Positions 48,288 to 59,183 of a DNA stretch of 64,000 nucleotides are shown here, one piece after another. Source of the DNA: Tetragonia tetragonoides (Eukaryota; Streptophyta; Magnoliopsida; Caryophyllales; Aizoaceae); contig CM076139.1 in assembly GCA_038025085.1 (NCBI GenBank), forward strand, positions 45,922,807 to 45,986,806. Direction: 5' to 3'. The translations under genes were made by a program, and so were the position numbers. The notes beneath the pieces were generated by a model that was given only the letters and a program-made list of their open reading frames with translations, was not told where the DNA came from and ran no database searches. Each line of letters opens with the position of its first letter. The stretch's first letter is position 1.

Positions 48288-51200
48288 TTACATGATGAGA
48301 GCTGTGTATAGAAGCTGGTTCCAAGTATCTGGGAGGCCGGCAATGCACCAATGAGTGCAATCCGTTCCATGGAAACCATTATGAGGGCCAGGATGTGCAT
48401 CTTTCCTTAGTTGTGACATAGATGTGATATCAAGAAGATAAGGAGGCTTTGACATGCCACTTAATACTTCTTTCACCACTTGCAATGCTTTTGGCATACC
48501 ACCACGGAGTGTTGATGTTGATCCTTTCATAGGCAGTGTTTGTGTTGAGCAGTCCTTTCCTGTTTCGTTCCAATCTGCCCCACTGGTTTCGATGACATTG
48601 AAAAATCATTATTTTAGTCAAACGAGCATCATAGCAGTGAAAAATCTAAAGTCGAAGAGTAATCTAGTCAAATTATCATACTATTTTTGTTATAATTGAA
48701 ACTACTAGATAGATAATTTCCTTAATTCTTATTCAAAAACCTTAAACACTCTATATAATAGAAAAGGCCAGGGGAGTATTTAAAGTATTTTATAAAACTG
48801 AAATAGTTAATTGTGATGAAATGTACAAATTCTAAAGAGTGAAATTGTGCTATAAAATAGACTCTTTGCTAAATAACGTATCACAATTATATGTGACTAG
48901 TAGAGATTCTTGAGGGTAGATCATTTAGTAGATAAGTAATAATAAAAAAGGAAACAATAATTGATAAAGTAGTAAATCTTGTATAAAACCGGCTCATGGT
49001 GAGATAGTGTGTCTTTTTGGAAAAACAAGGGTGGTTTTTTATCCACAAATCCCCCTTGTTTTAACAAAAATCACCCGATTCATAGTGAGACGATCTTATA
49101 CAAGTTTTTGTGTTCACGAAGAACGCTTACTGGTAGTGAGAAGGATTTATTCCTTGGAAGAAAACTTTGGTCTTCTTAGGATCAATCTCGGAATTAACCC
49201 ACTTTGCCCATGTCATCAATGCTTTCTTAAAGGCAGCCATGCGGTCCATATCCTTCAATATTACTGTTCCATCTTGAATATAATCCCATCTACATCCAAA
49301 AAAGAAAAAGATGTCATTAATTAGCCTAGATATATTTATAGAGTGTAAACTAAAATGAAAACATATATATATAGCTTCATGGCCGATTTGCAAAAATATG
49401 TGCATTGTACGGTCAAAAATTAGTATAGTATGTCAAAAATGTCTCTTATGAGGCAACTTCTATATCGAAGCATGACAACAATATGACGACATATTTTTTA
49501 AGGCATTTCACATTAAGGCCGACTCATATAAGTTTTAGTGTAGTAAATATATGGTTATGTTAATACGTACGGTTGGCCAGCGTCACTGCGGTACCACCAA
49601 AGCCAAGTGTTGAACACCAAAACATCGGCAGTCTTCCATACATTGCCACCCCTGAGAGAATCCAGCTTCAGAACTCGCCCATATTGCTCATCTTTCTCAA
49701 TGTCGACAAGATACAATGCAGAATACATCACTATGGAGACTCCATAATCCTATATGTCGAGAAAACAAAATTGACTTAGATAAACTAAATAAAACAGAAT
49801 AAACTTAAAAAACGAATTACAACATTCATTTTTCTGGATCCATTATCCTCATTTGTCTTTTATATATAGAGAGTTGTAAATCTATCCATGTGCATCCATT
49901 TTTCTATCATTTTTAGGTTGTGGGTTGCTCCTTAATTTATCATCAAAATGATAAAAAAATAAATATCAAATTAATGCAAATAAGAGGTATTTTGAGACGG
50001 ACGGATAAGTAACAAGGATGTTAATCGATAATAACCAACTTAACTATTCTCAATGGACTCTAGCTATTACCTACTTAATTAATTATCCACGCCACTTATC
50101 CTATCCACGCCAGTTACTCACCGACCAATGAATTGTGAAGATTCGATCGCGCAGATCGAGAACTTACCAAAGACAAGGACACTACGTACTATATTGTTCC
50201 AATCGTAGCGTTCGTGATGACTCTGCCGCTACGATTGCGGGAGGGTGTTAGAGATATGATATCGGGAAAATATTATGAGAATATATTTTCCCCATATACA
50301 TAGAAAATAAGATATATTAGATTATATGATTAAGATAATATATGGTTAACATATTATAGAGATCTTATGTAATTAGAAAACTAGTATTATTAGGATACTA
50401 ATAAAGCTTGGGGAACAAGTTATTATTCTATAAATATGGAGTCAGCCCAGTTCAATAAGAAGAAGCATCAATTTTATGAGCCTATTTTATATATATATAG
50501 ATATAGATACTGCGAGTTCATGATCACATAAATTTTATTTTCTTTATTGTTGGTTCAGATCAAATAAACAATAAATTATAGGGAACAAGTTCGTGTTCAT
50601 TTCTCTTCATTTGTCTTAGCTTCCTCATTTTGGGTCTGTTTGGCAATACTTAGCTGTAGCTGTAGTCTTAGCTGTTTTATTAGTGGTTAGATGTTGAACT
50701 AGCTATTAGTTGTCATGAACGGTTCATAACTGTTAGCTATTTATTTGGTTGAGTGTTCAGTAAAGTTAGCGGTTTGGTTAGCTGATTGATCTAAAATGAC
50801 ATAAAAGGGCATATTATATTTATTTATTATTAAAAATAAAGGGATAAAATCGGGATCAAATGCATAAATAATTCCAACAGCTAGCCTTTGGAATTGAAAG
50901 GCTAATTTTATTAGCTTTTGCAAAACACTACTCTAAAAGCTAACAGCTACTACTAAAAGCTAGTTACCAAACACAATAAATTAGAATAGATAGTAGTTTG
51001 ACTAGTTTAAACCACTAACAGCTACCCAAAAATTGGTTGTCGAACACACTCTATGCTAGAGTAGGTTTCACGCTAAATGTTACTGTATATATATAGGCTG
51101 CTAAAGCATATCCATTGGCTTTCATGTAACAATATAATATTCATTTTTGTTTTATCTAACAAAATAAATTTATCAGAAACCTGATATATGAACAAAATGG

Positions 51201-52645
51201 TGGGTATGCCCAATATATATTACAGCTTAATAAAATACATAAAAAGGATCAATAGAAAAAGTTGCAACTCTAGTTCTAATAAACTAAATGCAAGATATCC
51301 TTCCTCCCAAAAAAACTCTAGCCGCTTTTTGGTGTAGTGGCTGTCATTAGCAATTGCTAATGGTAAGCCTTAATTATTTTCGTTTTATTGTTTTATTATG
51401 TTTTTTAGTTTTAGTATGTCGAATAATATCAGTCTCTCCATCTGTCAGAGTTAGTTTGTCCCATTCATTGGGTTCAGTTGTCTCTCACTTTTTAAGAGTA
51501 TTGTTAGTTTTTCGTTTTATCGTTCGTAGGGTACTTTGGCGGATCTATTCTATCAAGAGATGGTCTACGATGTCGGATCAAAGCATTCAAAGTTATAGCA
51601 GAGTCTTCCGCGAATAGGCTGTACTATGGAAAACAGTGATTAAATGGAAGCCGATTGGAATTGCTGAATCTGTAATGCTACATAGCTTTTTCATTCGAAT
51701 GTATTCGGATGTTTTAGATCTATTTCTTGTTGAATTCAATCCTTCTTGTAAGTTCCGTATGGCTTTCAATTAATGAAATTTCTTTTTCCCTCAAAAAAAA
51801 TAAAAATAAATGCAAGATAAGTGTTCCTGTCTAAAATATAAAATATTTGGCAAATGATGATAAAATCAATTGTACCTGGAAAGTCCAAGTGGTTGGACCA
51901 TTAGCTTGCTGAGTGATATTAGAGTTGGGCACAGCAGCATGAAGAAGGCACACCATTGACTGCCAAAAGTTAAGACTCAGTGAATCCCCAATGTACATTA
52001 TCTTCTTTCCCTTCATCCTCCTTAGGAAATCCACCCCATCAAACCTGCAAATATATACCAATCCAATAACCAAAAAGAATAAAAATGATAACAAAAACTG
52101 AAACTAAAAGTCTAAATTCTAGCTTAGATGATCTTTTAAGAAAAAGTTCAGAGCTAACACAAAAGCTCATATAGTCATATCAGACGATCTAGCATAAGAC
52201 CACTGTTATATTTTGAACTAAAAGTGTTACTTTTAAACTAAAAGGTATAAAAAAAGTTAAATAATGTTACATTTTGAATAAACAATGTTACTTTATTTTG
52301 ATTGTTTTATCATGAAACTGTGTTACACAAGCTCTTTTATTTGGGTTAATTAACAAACCTGGGAAGATCACACTGATCAGGCTGCCACCGGAATTTGAGA
52401 TAGGAGTTGTCACGACGGCCATATTTCTTGCAGTCGAATTCCTTGCGAATAACAGTAGGACAAACAGAAGAATCATACAAGGGATATGAACTATCCCAAG
52501 CCCAATGTCCTTGGAAAATATTGCATTGTTTTAGCTCTACTTTTTTGGGTTTTTTCTGATGATTTGCTTCGTTTAGGCTAAGGCATAAAGAGATGACAAA
52601 TGCTATGACAATTAGAGACAGAGTGCTCTGTCTTTCGTTGCCCAT
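48288..52645 (-). CDS. TBL/PMR5-like polysaccharide O-acetyltransferase, copy 2
   Basis: Paralogue of the gene at 43811-46838 with the same five-exon plan: 52645-52359, 52044-51876, 49749-49571, 49289-49131 and 48582-48288, all GT-AG, 363 codons with stop. It has a signal/anchor ([16 protein letters not shown]), a PMR5 N domain ([31 protein letters not shown]), the GDS motif ([16 protein letters not shown]) and DxxH ([16 protein letters not shown]). Exons 3 and 4 encode [19 protein letters not shown] and [19 protein letters not shown]. The two proteins look about 75% identical by eye, so this is a fairly old tandem duplicate. Intron 2 is 2.1 kb and has collected an LTR, a MITE and a retroposed fragment, and intron 4 a MITE remnant, yet the splice sites are intact. 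Reaction and site are as for the copy 1 family: acetyl transfer to wall polysaccharide in the Golgi. Confidence 0.9.
48977..49112. repeat. Foldback MITE-like repeat in intron 4 of TBL copy 2
   Basis: CTTGTATAAAACCGGCTCATG at the left and CGATCTTATACAAGTTTTTG at the right form inverted ends. Same family as 1701-1850. It lies just downstream of the donor at 49130. Confidence 0.55.
50200..50237. repeat. 11-bp stem hairpin upstream of an LTR
   Basis: CAATCGTAGCG (50200-50210) and CGCTACGATTG (50227-50237) are perfect inverted copies around a 16-base spacer, immediately before the purine tract GCGGGAGGG and the LTR at 50246. Confidence 0.8.
50246..50545 (+). mobile_element. Copia-type LTR remnant in intron 2 of TBL copy 2
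   Basis: Starts TGTTAGAGATATGATATCGG directly after a polypurine tract (GCGGGAGGG), has a TATA box (CTATAAATATGG, about 50430) and a leader-like segment. The 3' end is uncertain; TTGGTTCAGATC at about 50551 may be a decayed primer-binding site. About 130 bp of 3' internal sequence precedes it. Confidence 0.55.
50632..51051. mobile_element. hAT-type MITE in intron 2 of TBL copy 2
   Basis: Left end GGGTCTGTTTGGCAA and, reverse-complemented, right end GAGTGTGTTCGACAA. Subterminal regions on both sides are packed with TAGCTGT/ACAGCTA motifs, a hallmark of this MITE type. Size about 420 bp. A matching 8-bp duplication was not resolved. Confidence 0.7.
51298..51806 (+). mobile_element. Non-LTR retroposon with 13-bp target duplication
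   Basis: 509 bp ending in an A-rich tail, flanked by TAAATGCAAGATA at 51285-51297 and 51807-51819, a perfect 13-bp duplication. The 3' part (CAATTAATGAAATTTC...CCCTCAAAAAAAA) looks like an L1-type LINE end. The paralogous intron at 46190-46225 lacks it, which gives the empty site. Confidence 0.75.
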
Positions 52646-52660
52646 TGTTTTCAGTTTATA

Positions 52661-52743
52661 GCACATATGTGATGTGGTGCCAAAAGTTAAATAAGAGATT
52701 TAGCATATATATAGCACATATGTGATATGTGGTGCCAAAATTA
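52661..52743 (-). promoter_or_regulatory. Duplicated promoter block and TATA box of TBL copy 2
   Basis: GCACATATGTGATGTGGTGCCA-like blocks occur at 52661 and again at 52714, both upstream of the start at 52645. Between them lies a TATATATA box (52706-52713). The same block occurs once upstream of TBL copy 1 (46921-46942). Confidence 0.5.
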
Positions 52744-53064
52744 AAAATTCTTAAAACATTCACATATAGTTTTGACTTTTGATTACATAAATACTTCAAA
52801 TCATTGACGTGTACCACTTGAGAAGGTTCATTTTTTTGGTTTTTCTTTTTTTTAATCTGTGTATAGTAAGCCTATCGAATATCCGCTACCTCATAGAGAA
52901 CGTTGGGCAAGGAGTTTGATTGCATTTGCATGTGAATAAGGATGACAGCAAATCAGTGATCCTGGCATATGGGAAATGATATTGTGCTAAATTGCTAATT
53001 AAGTATTTCATGCCATGATTAATTTTCTCACAAATTGTTCATAGGGGTTTAGGTAGCCAAATAA

Positions 53065-53170
53065 AATTTGCATAAGACGATTTTATCGTAACTTTCGATA
53101 ATATGAGTGTCATTTTTAATAAAATAGGGGTCACTGCTCATAGTGAGTGACCCTTACTATTTTAAATAAT
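53065..53170. repeat. Partial foldback MITE-like repeat
   Basis: Contains GCATAAGACGATTTTATCGTAAC and GGGGTCACTGCTCA... blocks of the 1701-1850 family, but the right end is not clear. Confidence 0.4.
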
Positions 53171-53677
53171 GAACCTAATGAATAAACTGTAACTAAGTTT
53201 CATTTTTCTTAATCATAGTTTCATATTTAGTAAGTTATAATTTTATTGGGTCCACGCAGTATGTAGCCTCGGAATCTAAGTATTAAGAATTGATTTTTCT
53301 GTTCTCTTTTGAGGGAGGAGAAATGATGGCCCATGTTATTGTACATGGACTTCCAATCATTGGTACAAATTAACTTGAATATGCTGTACCAACGAAGCTA
53401 ATACAACTGGGGCAGAATGTCAGCTCATCCTATGCAAGTGCTACATAATTGTCGGCCAGAATTCAGAAGGGAGTCGAGGAAGCCTCTAGGAAATTAACAT
53501 GTTTGAGCACATTTACCTCAAGACCAATCTTTATAGACCAAGATATAAGACCAAATAAAGAGCTTCTTTTCTTTTTTCCTTCGCTTTATGTCCAGTTCAG
53601 TTCATTTACCAAATTGGTGTGAATTTTTTTTATTTTAGGATTGTCAAAATTTTGAAACAAAATAAATAGTCGAATAC

Positions 53678-53833
53678 AAAAATTTCTATAAGACGGTTTT
53701 TTTATAACTTTTGGTAAAATGGGGGTCACTTTGCAATGAAACAAGGGTCACGGACTCACGGCTCACCATAAGTATCCCCTACATTTTTAGATAGTGACCT
53801 TGTTCTTTTATGAATTGGTCTCACATAAGACTT
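53678..53833. repeat. Foldback MITE-like repeat
   Basis: Runs from CTATAAGACGG to GGTCTCACATAAGACTTG with GTGACC blocks inside. Closest to the copy at 62295-62440. Confidence 0.6.
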
Positions 53834-54472
53834 GTTGATAAATGAAATGATAAAAGATAAACAAAATAACTCCTCACTAAAGTTGCAACCCCAAAGACAA
53901 ATTAATCTTAGGCGTCTCTTCAACAGGGTCGTTTCTGACATTTCGGAGACCGTGTCCTAAAAACAAAAGTGAGGCCCCAAACTATAAATTTTTAATAATA
54001 AGCTACTTTTTATTATTTTTTGAGAGATGCTATGTGATTGAGTTACAATTTGCATCCGCAAACAATAAACATACTATTCAAGTGGGGCATATGCAAGTTG
54101 GGATTCCCATGTCATCGCCCCACTTGCACAACCCAAAAGACGGCTCTGCTCCCCAACCACCCAAGATTAAAGAAACTGAAGGAAAAAAACTTGCAATCGA
54201 GTGTTTGAACATTCTTTGTAATCTTCTTCTCCTTAAAGATTATCTTTAATATAATAAAAGCGCTTAATTACAAAAAAATAAATAAAAAACAAAGAAATCT
54301 CTCAAGTTCTCACTAAGTAGTTCACTTCGAAATTTTCATCTGGATTTCTTCTTGTCACTCGCGCGCATGACCTGCTCTTTGTGAACTTGTATTTGGCTAA
54401 AACAAAACTGCTTTTGACTGGGTCTTTTTCTCTCTTTTGAGGGAAGGAAAAAGTGAGCTCAAGGCCCCCTCA
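53834..54472. other. No gene recognised
   Basis: AT-rich sequence. A short open frame at 54034-54249 (IQVGHMQVGIPMSS, then a Pro/Lys-rich part) has no recognisable domain and no relative in the window, so I leave it uncalled. The part nearest 54472 is probably eroded LINE sequence. Confidence 0.4.
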
Positions 54473-54658
54473 GAGTTTGATCTCCATGACCTTTATTAGA
54501 TGCATACAAAGAGAGAGGCTAACATTGTCGCTCACGCCATGACAGGTCATGCTTTTGAGGACAACACTCCGAGACGAACCTACCTGTCTGCGCTTGCCTT
54601 TGCAAAATTTGCTTATGACACGGATGCTCTCAGTCTCAAGTGGGACAAGGATAGTTAA
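54473..54658 (+). pseudogene. LINE RNase H C-terminal fragment
   Basis: In one frame the segment reads EFDLHDLY, a stop (54497-54499, probably a former Trp), then MHTKREANIVAHAMTGHAFE and a short tail to a stop at 54656-54658. The REAN..AHA pattern is the last block of the RNase H domain found at the end of plant LINE polyproteins and in RVT_3 proteins. Upstream coding sequence is lost, so it is a 5'-truncated relic. Its 3' untranslated part was split by the SINE at 54815-55015 and may end at the A tract near 55108. Confidence 0.6.
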
Positions 54659-54814
54659 ACTTCGGTTACTTTGCTGTCTATATTTATGTCTACATCTATG
54701 TCTATGTTCTTATCAGTATCTATGTTTAATAGCTGTATGTAAGGTTTATCCTAGGACTTTAAGTAATGCGTTGCTAGTAGGTAGTTATGGCTGCTTCGTG
54801 GTCCTAATGCCTAT

Positions 54815-55015
54815 TTTTTTTTTTTGGTAAACGACCAGGGTATCCACCGTCGACTACAGTGACTATTTTCCCACGCTGGCTTGTAGGCACATCAAAGGGT
54901 AGGACAGCTGATCAAGGAATTTAAAGCTGCTTCATGCCCAATGTGAGATTCGAACCCTCGATCTTGATTAAGGATAAATGAGTTCCTATCACTCAACCAC
55001 ACTTTCTTAGTTTTG
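54815..55015 (-). mobile_element. tRNA-derived SINE
   Basis: On the minus strand it has a Pol III A box-like GTGGTTGAGTGATAGG, a B box GGGTTCGAATCTC about 45 bases further, a tRNA-unrelated body and an A tail (54815-54825). It is flanked by GTCCTAATGCCTAT (54801-54814) and GTCCTAACGCCTAT (55016-55029), a 14-bp duplication with one change. About 200 bp in all, the size of plant SINEs. Confidence 0.85.
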
Positions 55016-55433
55016 GTCCTAACGCCTATAAAGTTTCTTTTATACATGCCTTACAAAGCATGTTGTTTGAACTTTTATGAGAAATGAATGAAGTATGCCC
55101 TAGTAGTAAAAAAAAAGTGTTTATATATATAGCGTTTTTCAGTAGCTCCTGGTGGCTGGTTGAATATTTTGGTTGTAGCCACGTCGCCCTTTTGTTTGTT
55201 GTAGCCACGTCGCCCTTTTCTGTATTTTGGTTTTCGCCACTTGGCTTTTGCAGTTGTAATGGCTTTTTTTTTAGAGTTTTGTAGTAGGGTGGTTAGTAGT
55301 TTATGATTGGACCTCTTTAGATTATTCAGGTTCTTTAACCCTCGCCCTCTTTGAATTTGTCCCTTTTTTGAGCTTTTAAATGAATTCGGTTGCATGGCCC
55401 GGGTTACTTGGCACTCTCTGAATTCAATGGGTT

Positions 55434-57108
55434 AGAGCTAGAGCTAGGGAGAGGAAAATAAGAGATTTGGATCAAGTGCGTTGTATAAAGGATGAAGCAG
55501 GGCGAGTTTTAGTGGATGAAGTCGACATCAAGAGGAGGTGGCAGAGATACTTTCACGAGTTGTTTAATGTAGACGCAGGCAACAACATCTTTTTAGGGGT
55601 TCTTAGCACTTCGGAACAATATCGTAACTTCACCTTTTGTCGTCGTATCACAAAGGAAGAAATTAGAGGTGCTTTGAAGAAGACGAAGAGTGTGGTAGGG
55701 CAGTGGCCCCAGATGAGGTACCCGTAGAGGTGTGGAAGAGCTTAGGAGAAAGAGACCTTAATTGGTTAGTTAAGCTTTTCAACGTGATCTTCAAGTCGGC
55801 TAAGATGCCAGATGAGTGGAGACTTAGCACGGTGATTCCATTATATAAGAATAAAGGTGATATACAAAGTTGTAATAACTACAGAGGCATTGAACTACTT
55901 AGCCACACGATGAAGTTACTAGAGAGGGTGATTGAGAAGAGGATGAGGAAGACAACATCTATTTCAGAGAATCAGTTCGGATTCATGCCAGGGAGATCCA
56001 CAACTGAAGCAATACATTTGCTTAGACGCTCAATGGAGTACTACAGAGAGAGACAAAGGGATTTGCACATGGTATTCATTGATTTGGAGAAGGCCTATGA
56101 TCGGGTACCCATGGAGGTTTTGTAGAGGTGTTTAGAAGCAAAGGGAGTCCATGTCGCCTATATACGAGTTATTAATGACATGTATGAAGGTGTGAGTACT
56201 AGAGTGAGGGCGACAGGAGGGGACTCAGACCACTTTGCGATTGACATGGGACTGCATCAGGGTTCGTCATTGAGTCATTTCTTATTTTGCAATTGTTATA
56301 GATGAACTCACTAGGAGTATCCAATATCCAAGGTGATGTGCCATTGTATATGATGTTTGCTGACGACATCGTTTTATTGGAAGAAACAAAAGAAGGTGTT
56401 AACAACAAGTTAGAGCTCTGGAGAGATACGCTGGAAGCAAAGGGATTTAAACTGAGCAGGACAAAGACAGAGTACTTGGAGGTTGAGTCTGATCTAGAGA
56501 TAAAGATTGACACCACAGTGGTATCGAGGAAAGAGAGTTTTGAATATTTAGGGTCGATCATCCAAGGTAACGGGAAAATTGACGATGATGTAGCTCACCT
56601 CATTAGGGCAGGGTGGTAAAAATGGAGAAGTGCATCAGGTGTTCTTTGCGACAACAAGATACCTCTTAAATTAAAAGGAAAATTTTATCGCATGGCTATT
56701 AGGCCAGCTATGCTATATGGTGCCGAGTGTTGGCAGATTAGACAGGCTCATGTTCATGAAATGAGGGTGACAGAGATAAAGATGCTTCGTTGGATGTACA
56801 ACCTTACTAGGCTAGATAAGGTCAAGAACGAGGTGGTTCGTGTCAAGTTTGGGGTGGTAAATATTAAGAGTAAGATGCGGGAAATGAGACTCAGGTGGTT
56901 TGGACATGTCGTGAGTAGACATCCAGATGCTCCGGTGAGGAGGTGCGAGAATATTATACTTAGGGACTGTAGGAGAAGAGGAGGGAGGCGTAAAAAGAAT
57001 TGGGGAGAGGTGATTAAGAAGGATTTGGCCCTCATGGAGCTTACCGATGATCTGGCCCTTAATAGAAAACTTTGGCGTAGTAGGATCCACATAAATGATA
57101 GTACATAG
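55434..57108 (+). pseudogene. RTE-type LINE reverse transcriptase, broken
   Basis: Reads through the RT palm and C-terminal region: NNYRGIELLSHTMKLLERV, QFGFMPGRSTTEAI, motif A VFIDLEKAYDRVP, motif B GLHQGSSLS, motif C MMFADDIVLL (about 56350) and the C-terminal FEYLGSIIQGNGKIDDDV, AMLYGAECW, RLRWFGHVVSRHPDAPVRR. The catalytic aspartates of motifs A and C remain. Breaks: a frameshift near 55697-55705, a stop at 56123-56125, a frameshift near 56290-56298 and a stop at 56617-56619. The final stop is at 57106-57108. It lacks an endonuclease domain. The copy cannot make a working protein. Confidence 0.88.
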
Positions 57109-57118
57109 AGGGTTTAGG

Positions 57119-57217
<99 letters not shown>

Positions 57218-57243
57218 TACTACTACTACTACTACTACTACTA
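57119..57243 (+). repeat. Compound (TTA)n(CTA)n microsatellite
   Basis: About 97 bp of TTA repeats passing into CTA repeats within the 3' region of the RTE LINE. Frames giving poly-Tyr or poly-Ile here are artefacts. Confidence 0.95.
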
Positions 57244-57397
57244 CCCTTTTCGACTGTTTTCTACTGATTTTAAAAATCAAATTATTTTCGTGGGTTTTTC
57301 GAAAACAGTTTTCCTACTAGGCGACTAGTTAGGGGTAAGAATGCGTACATCTGTACCTCCCCAAACCCCACTCTCAGCGGGACATCTACTGGATTGT

Positions 57398-57430
<33 letters not shown>

Positions 57431-57450
57431 AGTTGTTGAATTCAATGGGT

Positions 57451-58107
57451 CCCTGATGGTAAATGAACACGGTTCCTACTTTAGTATTTGCATTAGGATT
57501 TATCCTTGAGATGAGGAGCCCTAAATCCTTATTTTATCTATAAAATAAATAAAAACAAAAACTTAAAACCACTTTAAGAATGAAGTGGTATATCAATAAT
57601 TGCATGTATCACGACACTGATTGTAAACAAAGCTGGACTATACCCAACCTAGGATTATTATGTTGTTCATTTCAGTTTTTGCCAGTCGTGAAGTTAAGTG
57701 GTTGATGCATATTAAAATTATTTGCTCTCTAAGTGGCTAACATATAACCGTACACATGTAGTATGAAATCCCTATAATTCAACTTTGTTGAGATTTTCCT
57801 GCGTGACATTTGATTGCTTTGTTAATCGATGTTAACTTGTTGATTTACATTTGCGTGCTCCTAGAGAGTGTTGTACAAACAAAAGTATTCGTACAACAAT
57901 TATGTTGCACCTGTCGAGTTCTTCACTATTGTTTCATCTCTCAAGACCATGACATTTATTTGGGATTGGCAAGGCTAATTATTCTGTTTGTTGTGAGTAT
58001 CTTAAACTCTTGTGAATAAACTTGTTTTTTTTAGCAAACTCACGTGTTATTGATTTGTTAGGTGCAAGTCGTTTGACTATTTTTTTTCTATAGCAAACTC
58101 ACGTGCA
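57451..58107. other. Intergenic, little recognised
   Basis: AT-rich. A short direct repeat, TAGCAAACTCACGTG, occurs at 58033 and 58092, directly upstream of the next open frame. CACGTG is a G-box, so two G-boxes sit 59 bp apart ahead of that frame. Confidence 0.4.
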
Positions 58108-58509
58108 ATGTTTTTTTTACCACCATCTCCATCACCGACCATCAAACTGGAGAGGATTGAACTTCCCTTAATTGGGGGGCAGAGAACCTTCAGCATTACA
58201 TCGATTAATGAAGTGGAGAGGCATAGAGTTCCTAGAGACGGTTTGTTGGCCTGGATAGAAACACTGGTTGAGCAAATGTTCCCTAGCAGATCTTCTATAT
58301 ATGTTGTCATTAATGGAATTATAGAAGATATTAAAGAACCAATATACTACAACACAGATCAAATAGAAGAACTTTTATGGGAGATTATTTATATACGAGT
58401 TTTTATTGTAGAGATGATAATGGAGTTCTTTAGGCATGAGGATAACCTTACTCTTAGTGATATACTGGTAAATGACATCATGGATAATTGGATACTAGTA
58501 TCCCATTAA
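58108..58509 (+). CDS. Hypothetical protein, 133 residues
   Basis: An open frame beginning MFFLPPSPSPTIKLERIELP, then GGQRTFSITSINEVERHRVP, SSIYVVINGIIEDIKEP and an acidic, Ile/Leu-rich C-terminal half (DQIEELLWEIIYIRVFIVEM). I do not recognise a domain, and no signal peptide is convincing. Evidence that it was once a real protein: a diverged relative at 59184-59455 keeps GQRTF and FYVVIDGVSEDN in the same order. It may be part of a multi-exon gene or of a transposon. Two G-boxes lie upstream. Confidence 0.4.
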   Translation: MFFLPPSPSPTIKLERIELPLIGGQRTFSITSINEVERHRVPRDGLLAWIETLVEQMFPSRSSIYVVINGIIEDIKEPIYYNTDQIEELLWEIIYIRVFIVEMIMEFFRHEDNLTLSDILVNDIMDNWILVSH

Positions 58510-59089
58510 CACAGTGACAAATTAAAGTTAAATTATGTGTTGAGAGGGTTTAAACAGTTTTCAAAATATAATAGTCTAACATGTCATAACATAACAAAGC
58601 CTAACAACTTACTAGTAATTGTGATACCTACCACTACAACCCCAACCTTCTTTGACAGAGGTAGAACCAGGAAAAATGTATTAGGGGGGCAAATATCAAT
58701 TATTCTATCCGCACAGGATTAGTTAGAATTTTTTATAAAATATAGTTCTAGAAAATTTGACACCGTAATATTCACGTCATAATTGATGAATAAACATGAC
58801 ACTAAAAGCTAAACTCTTGACTTGTACATTGACTGATGGGGTGTATATTATTATAATTATTATTTTTTTTATAGGAGGGTATGTATATATTGTATTTGTA
58901 TGCTTGTCCCCATAGTGTTATATGCTACAAAGAATTGAAAAAATAAGGAAAAAAAAATAATGGAGCGAGAAAGAAAGCAAAAAATGATACTAATAGAATA
59001 GAATAAAGCACTAATGGAAGGAAACACAACAAAGAAAAGAAAAAAATAGGATGAAAACCAAAAGCAAACGCTATACAAAAATAAAGCCC

Positions 59090-59180
59090 ATTAGCACTAT
59101 CTGAGAATTTGAACTCTCGTCCACAAGGGAAGGGGAACAGGCGTGAAGTCGTTTACCAACTGCGCTCGAATTTGTTGATG
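59090..59180 (-). repeat. tRNA-like relic
   Basis: On the minus strand GCGCAGTTGGTAAACGAC resembles a Pol III A box and GAGTTCAAATTCTC a B box about 35 bases later. It has lost a cloverleaf, so it is at best a SINE head or tRNA relic. Confidence 0.3.
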
Positions 59181-59183
59181 CCA

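Larger units (their letters stand above)
55433..57436 (+). mobile_element. RTE-type LINE, 5'-truncated
   Basis: About 2.0 kb flanked by perfect 14-bp copies of TGAATTCAATGGGT (55419-55432 and 57437-57450). It carries the reverse transcriptase half of an RTE-type protein and ends in the short 3' region GCGTACATCTGTACCTCCCC followed by a (TTG)n tail, as plant RTE elements do. The endonuclease part is missing, as expected from incomplete reverse transcription. Confidence 0.9.

Noticed and set aside
54950..55010. tRNA gene
   Set aside because: The A and B boxes belong to a SINE with poly(A) and target duplications. No cloverleaf or anticodon arm can be drawn.
55075..55395. 106-codon very basic frame on the minus strand
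   Set aside because: Lys/Arg-rich only because the opposite strand is T-rich. Short direct repeats (GTAGCCACGTCGCCCTTTT twice) account for its pattern, and no domain is seen.
57059..57328. Poly-Ile and poly-Tyr frames on both strands
   Set aside because: Translations of the TTA/CTA microsatellite in the LINE 3' region.
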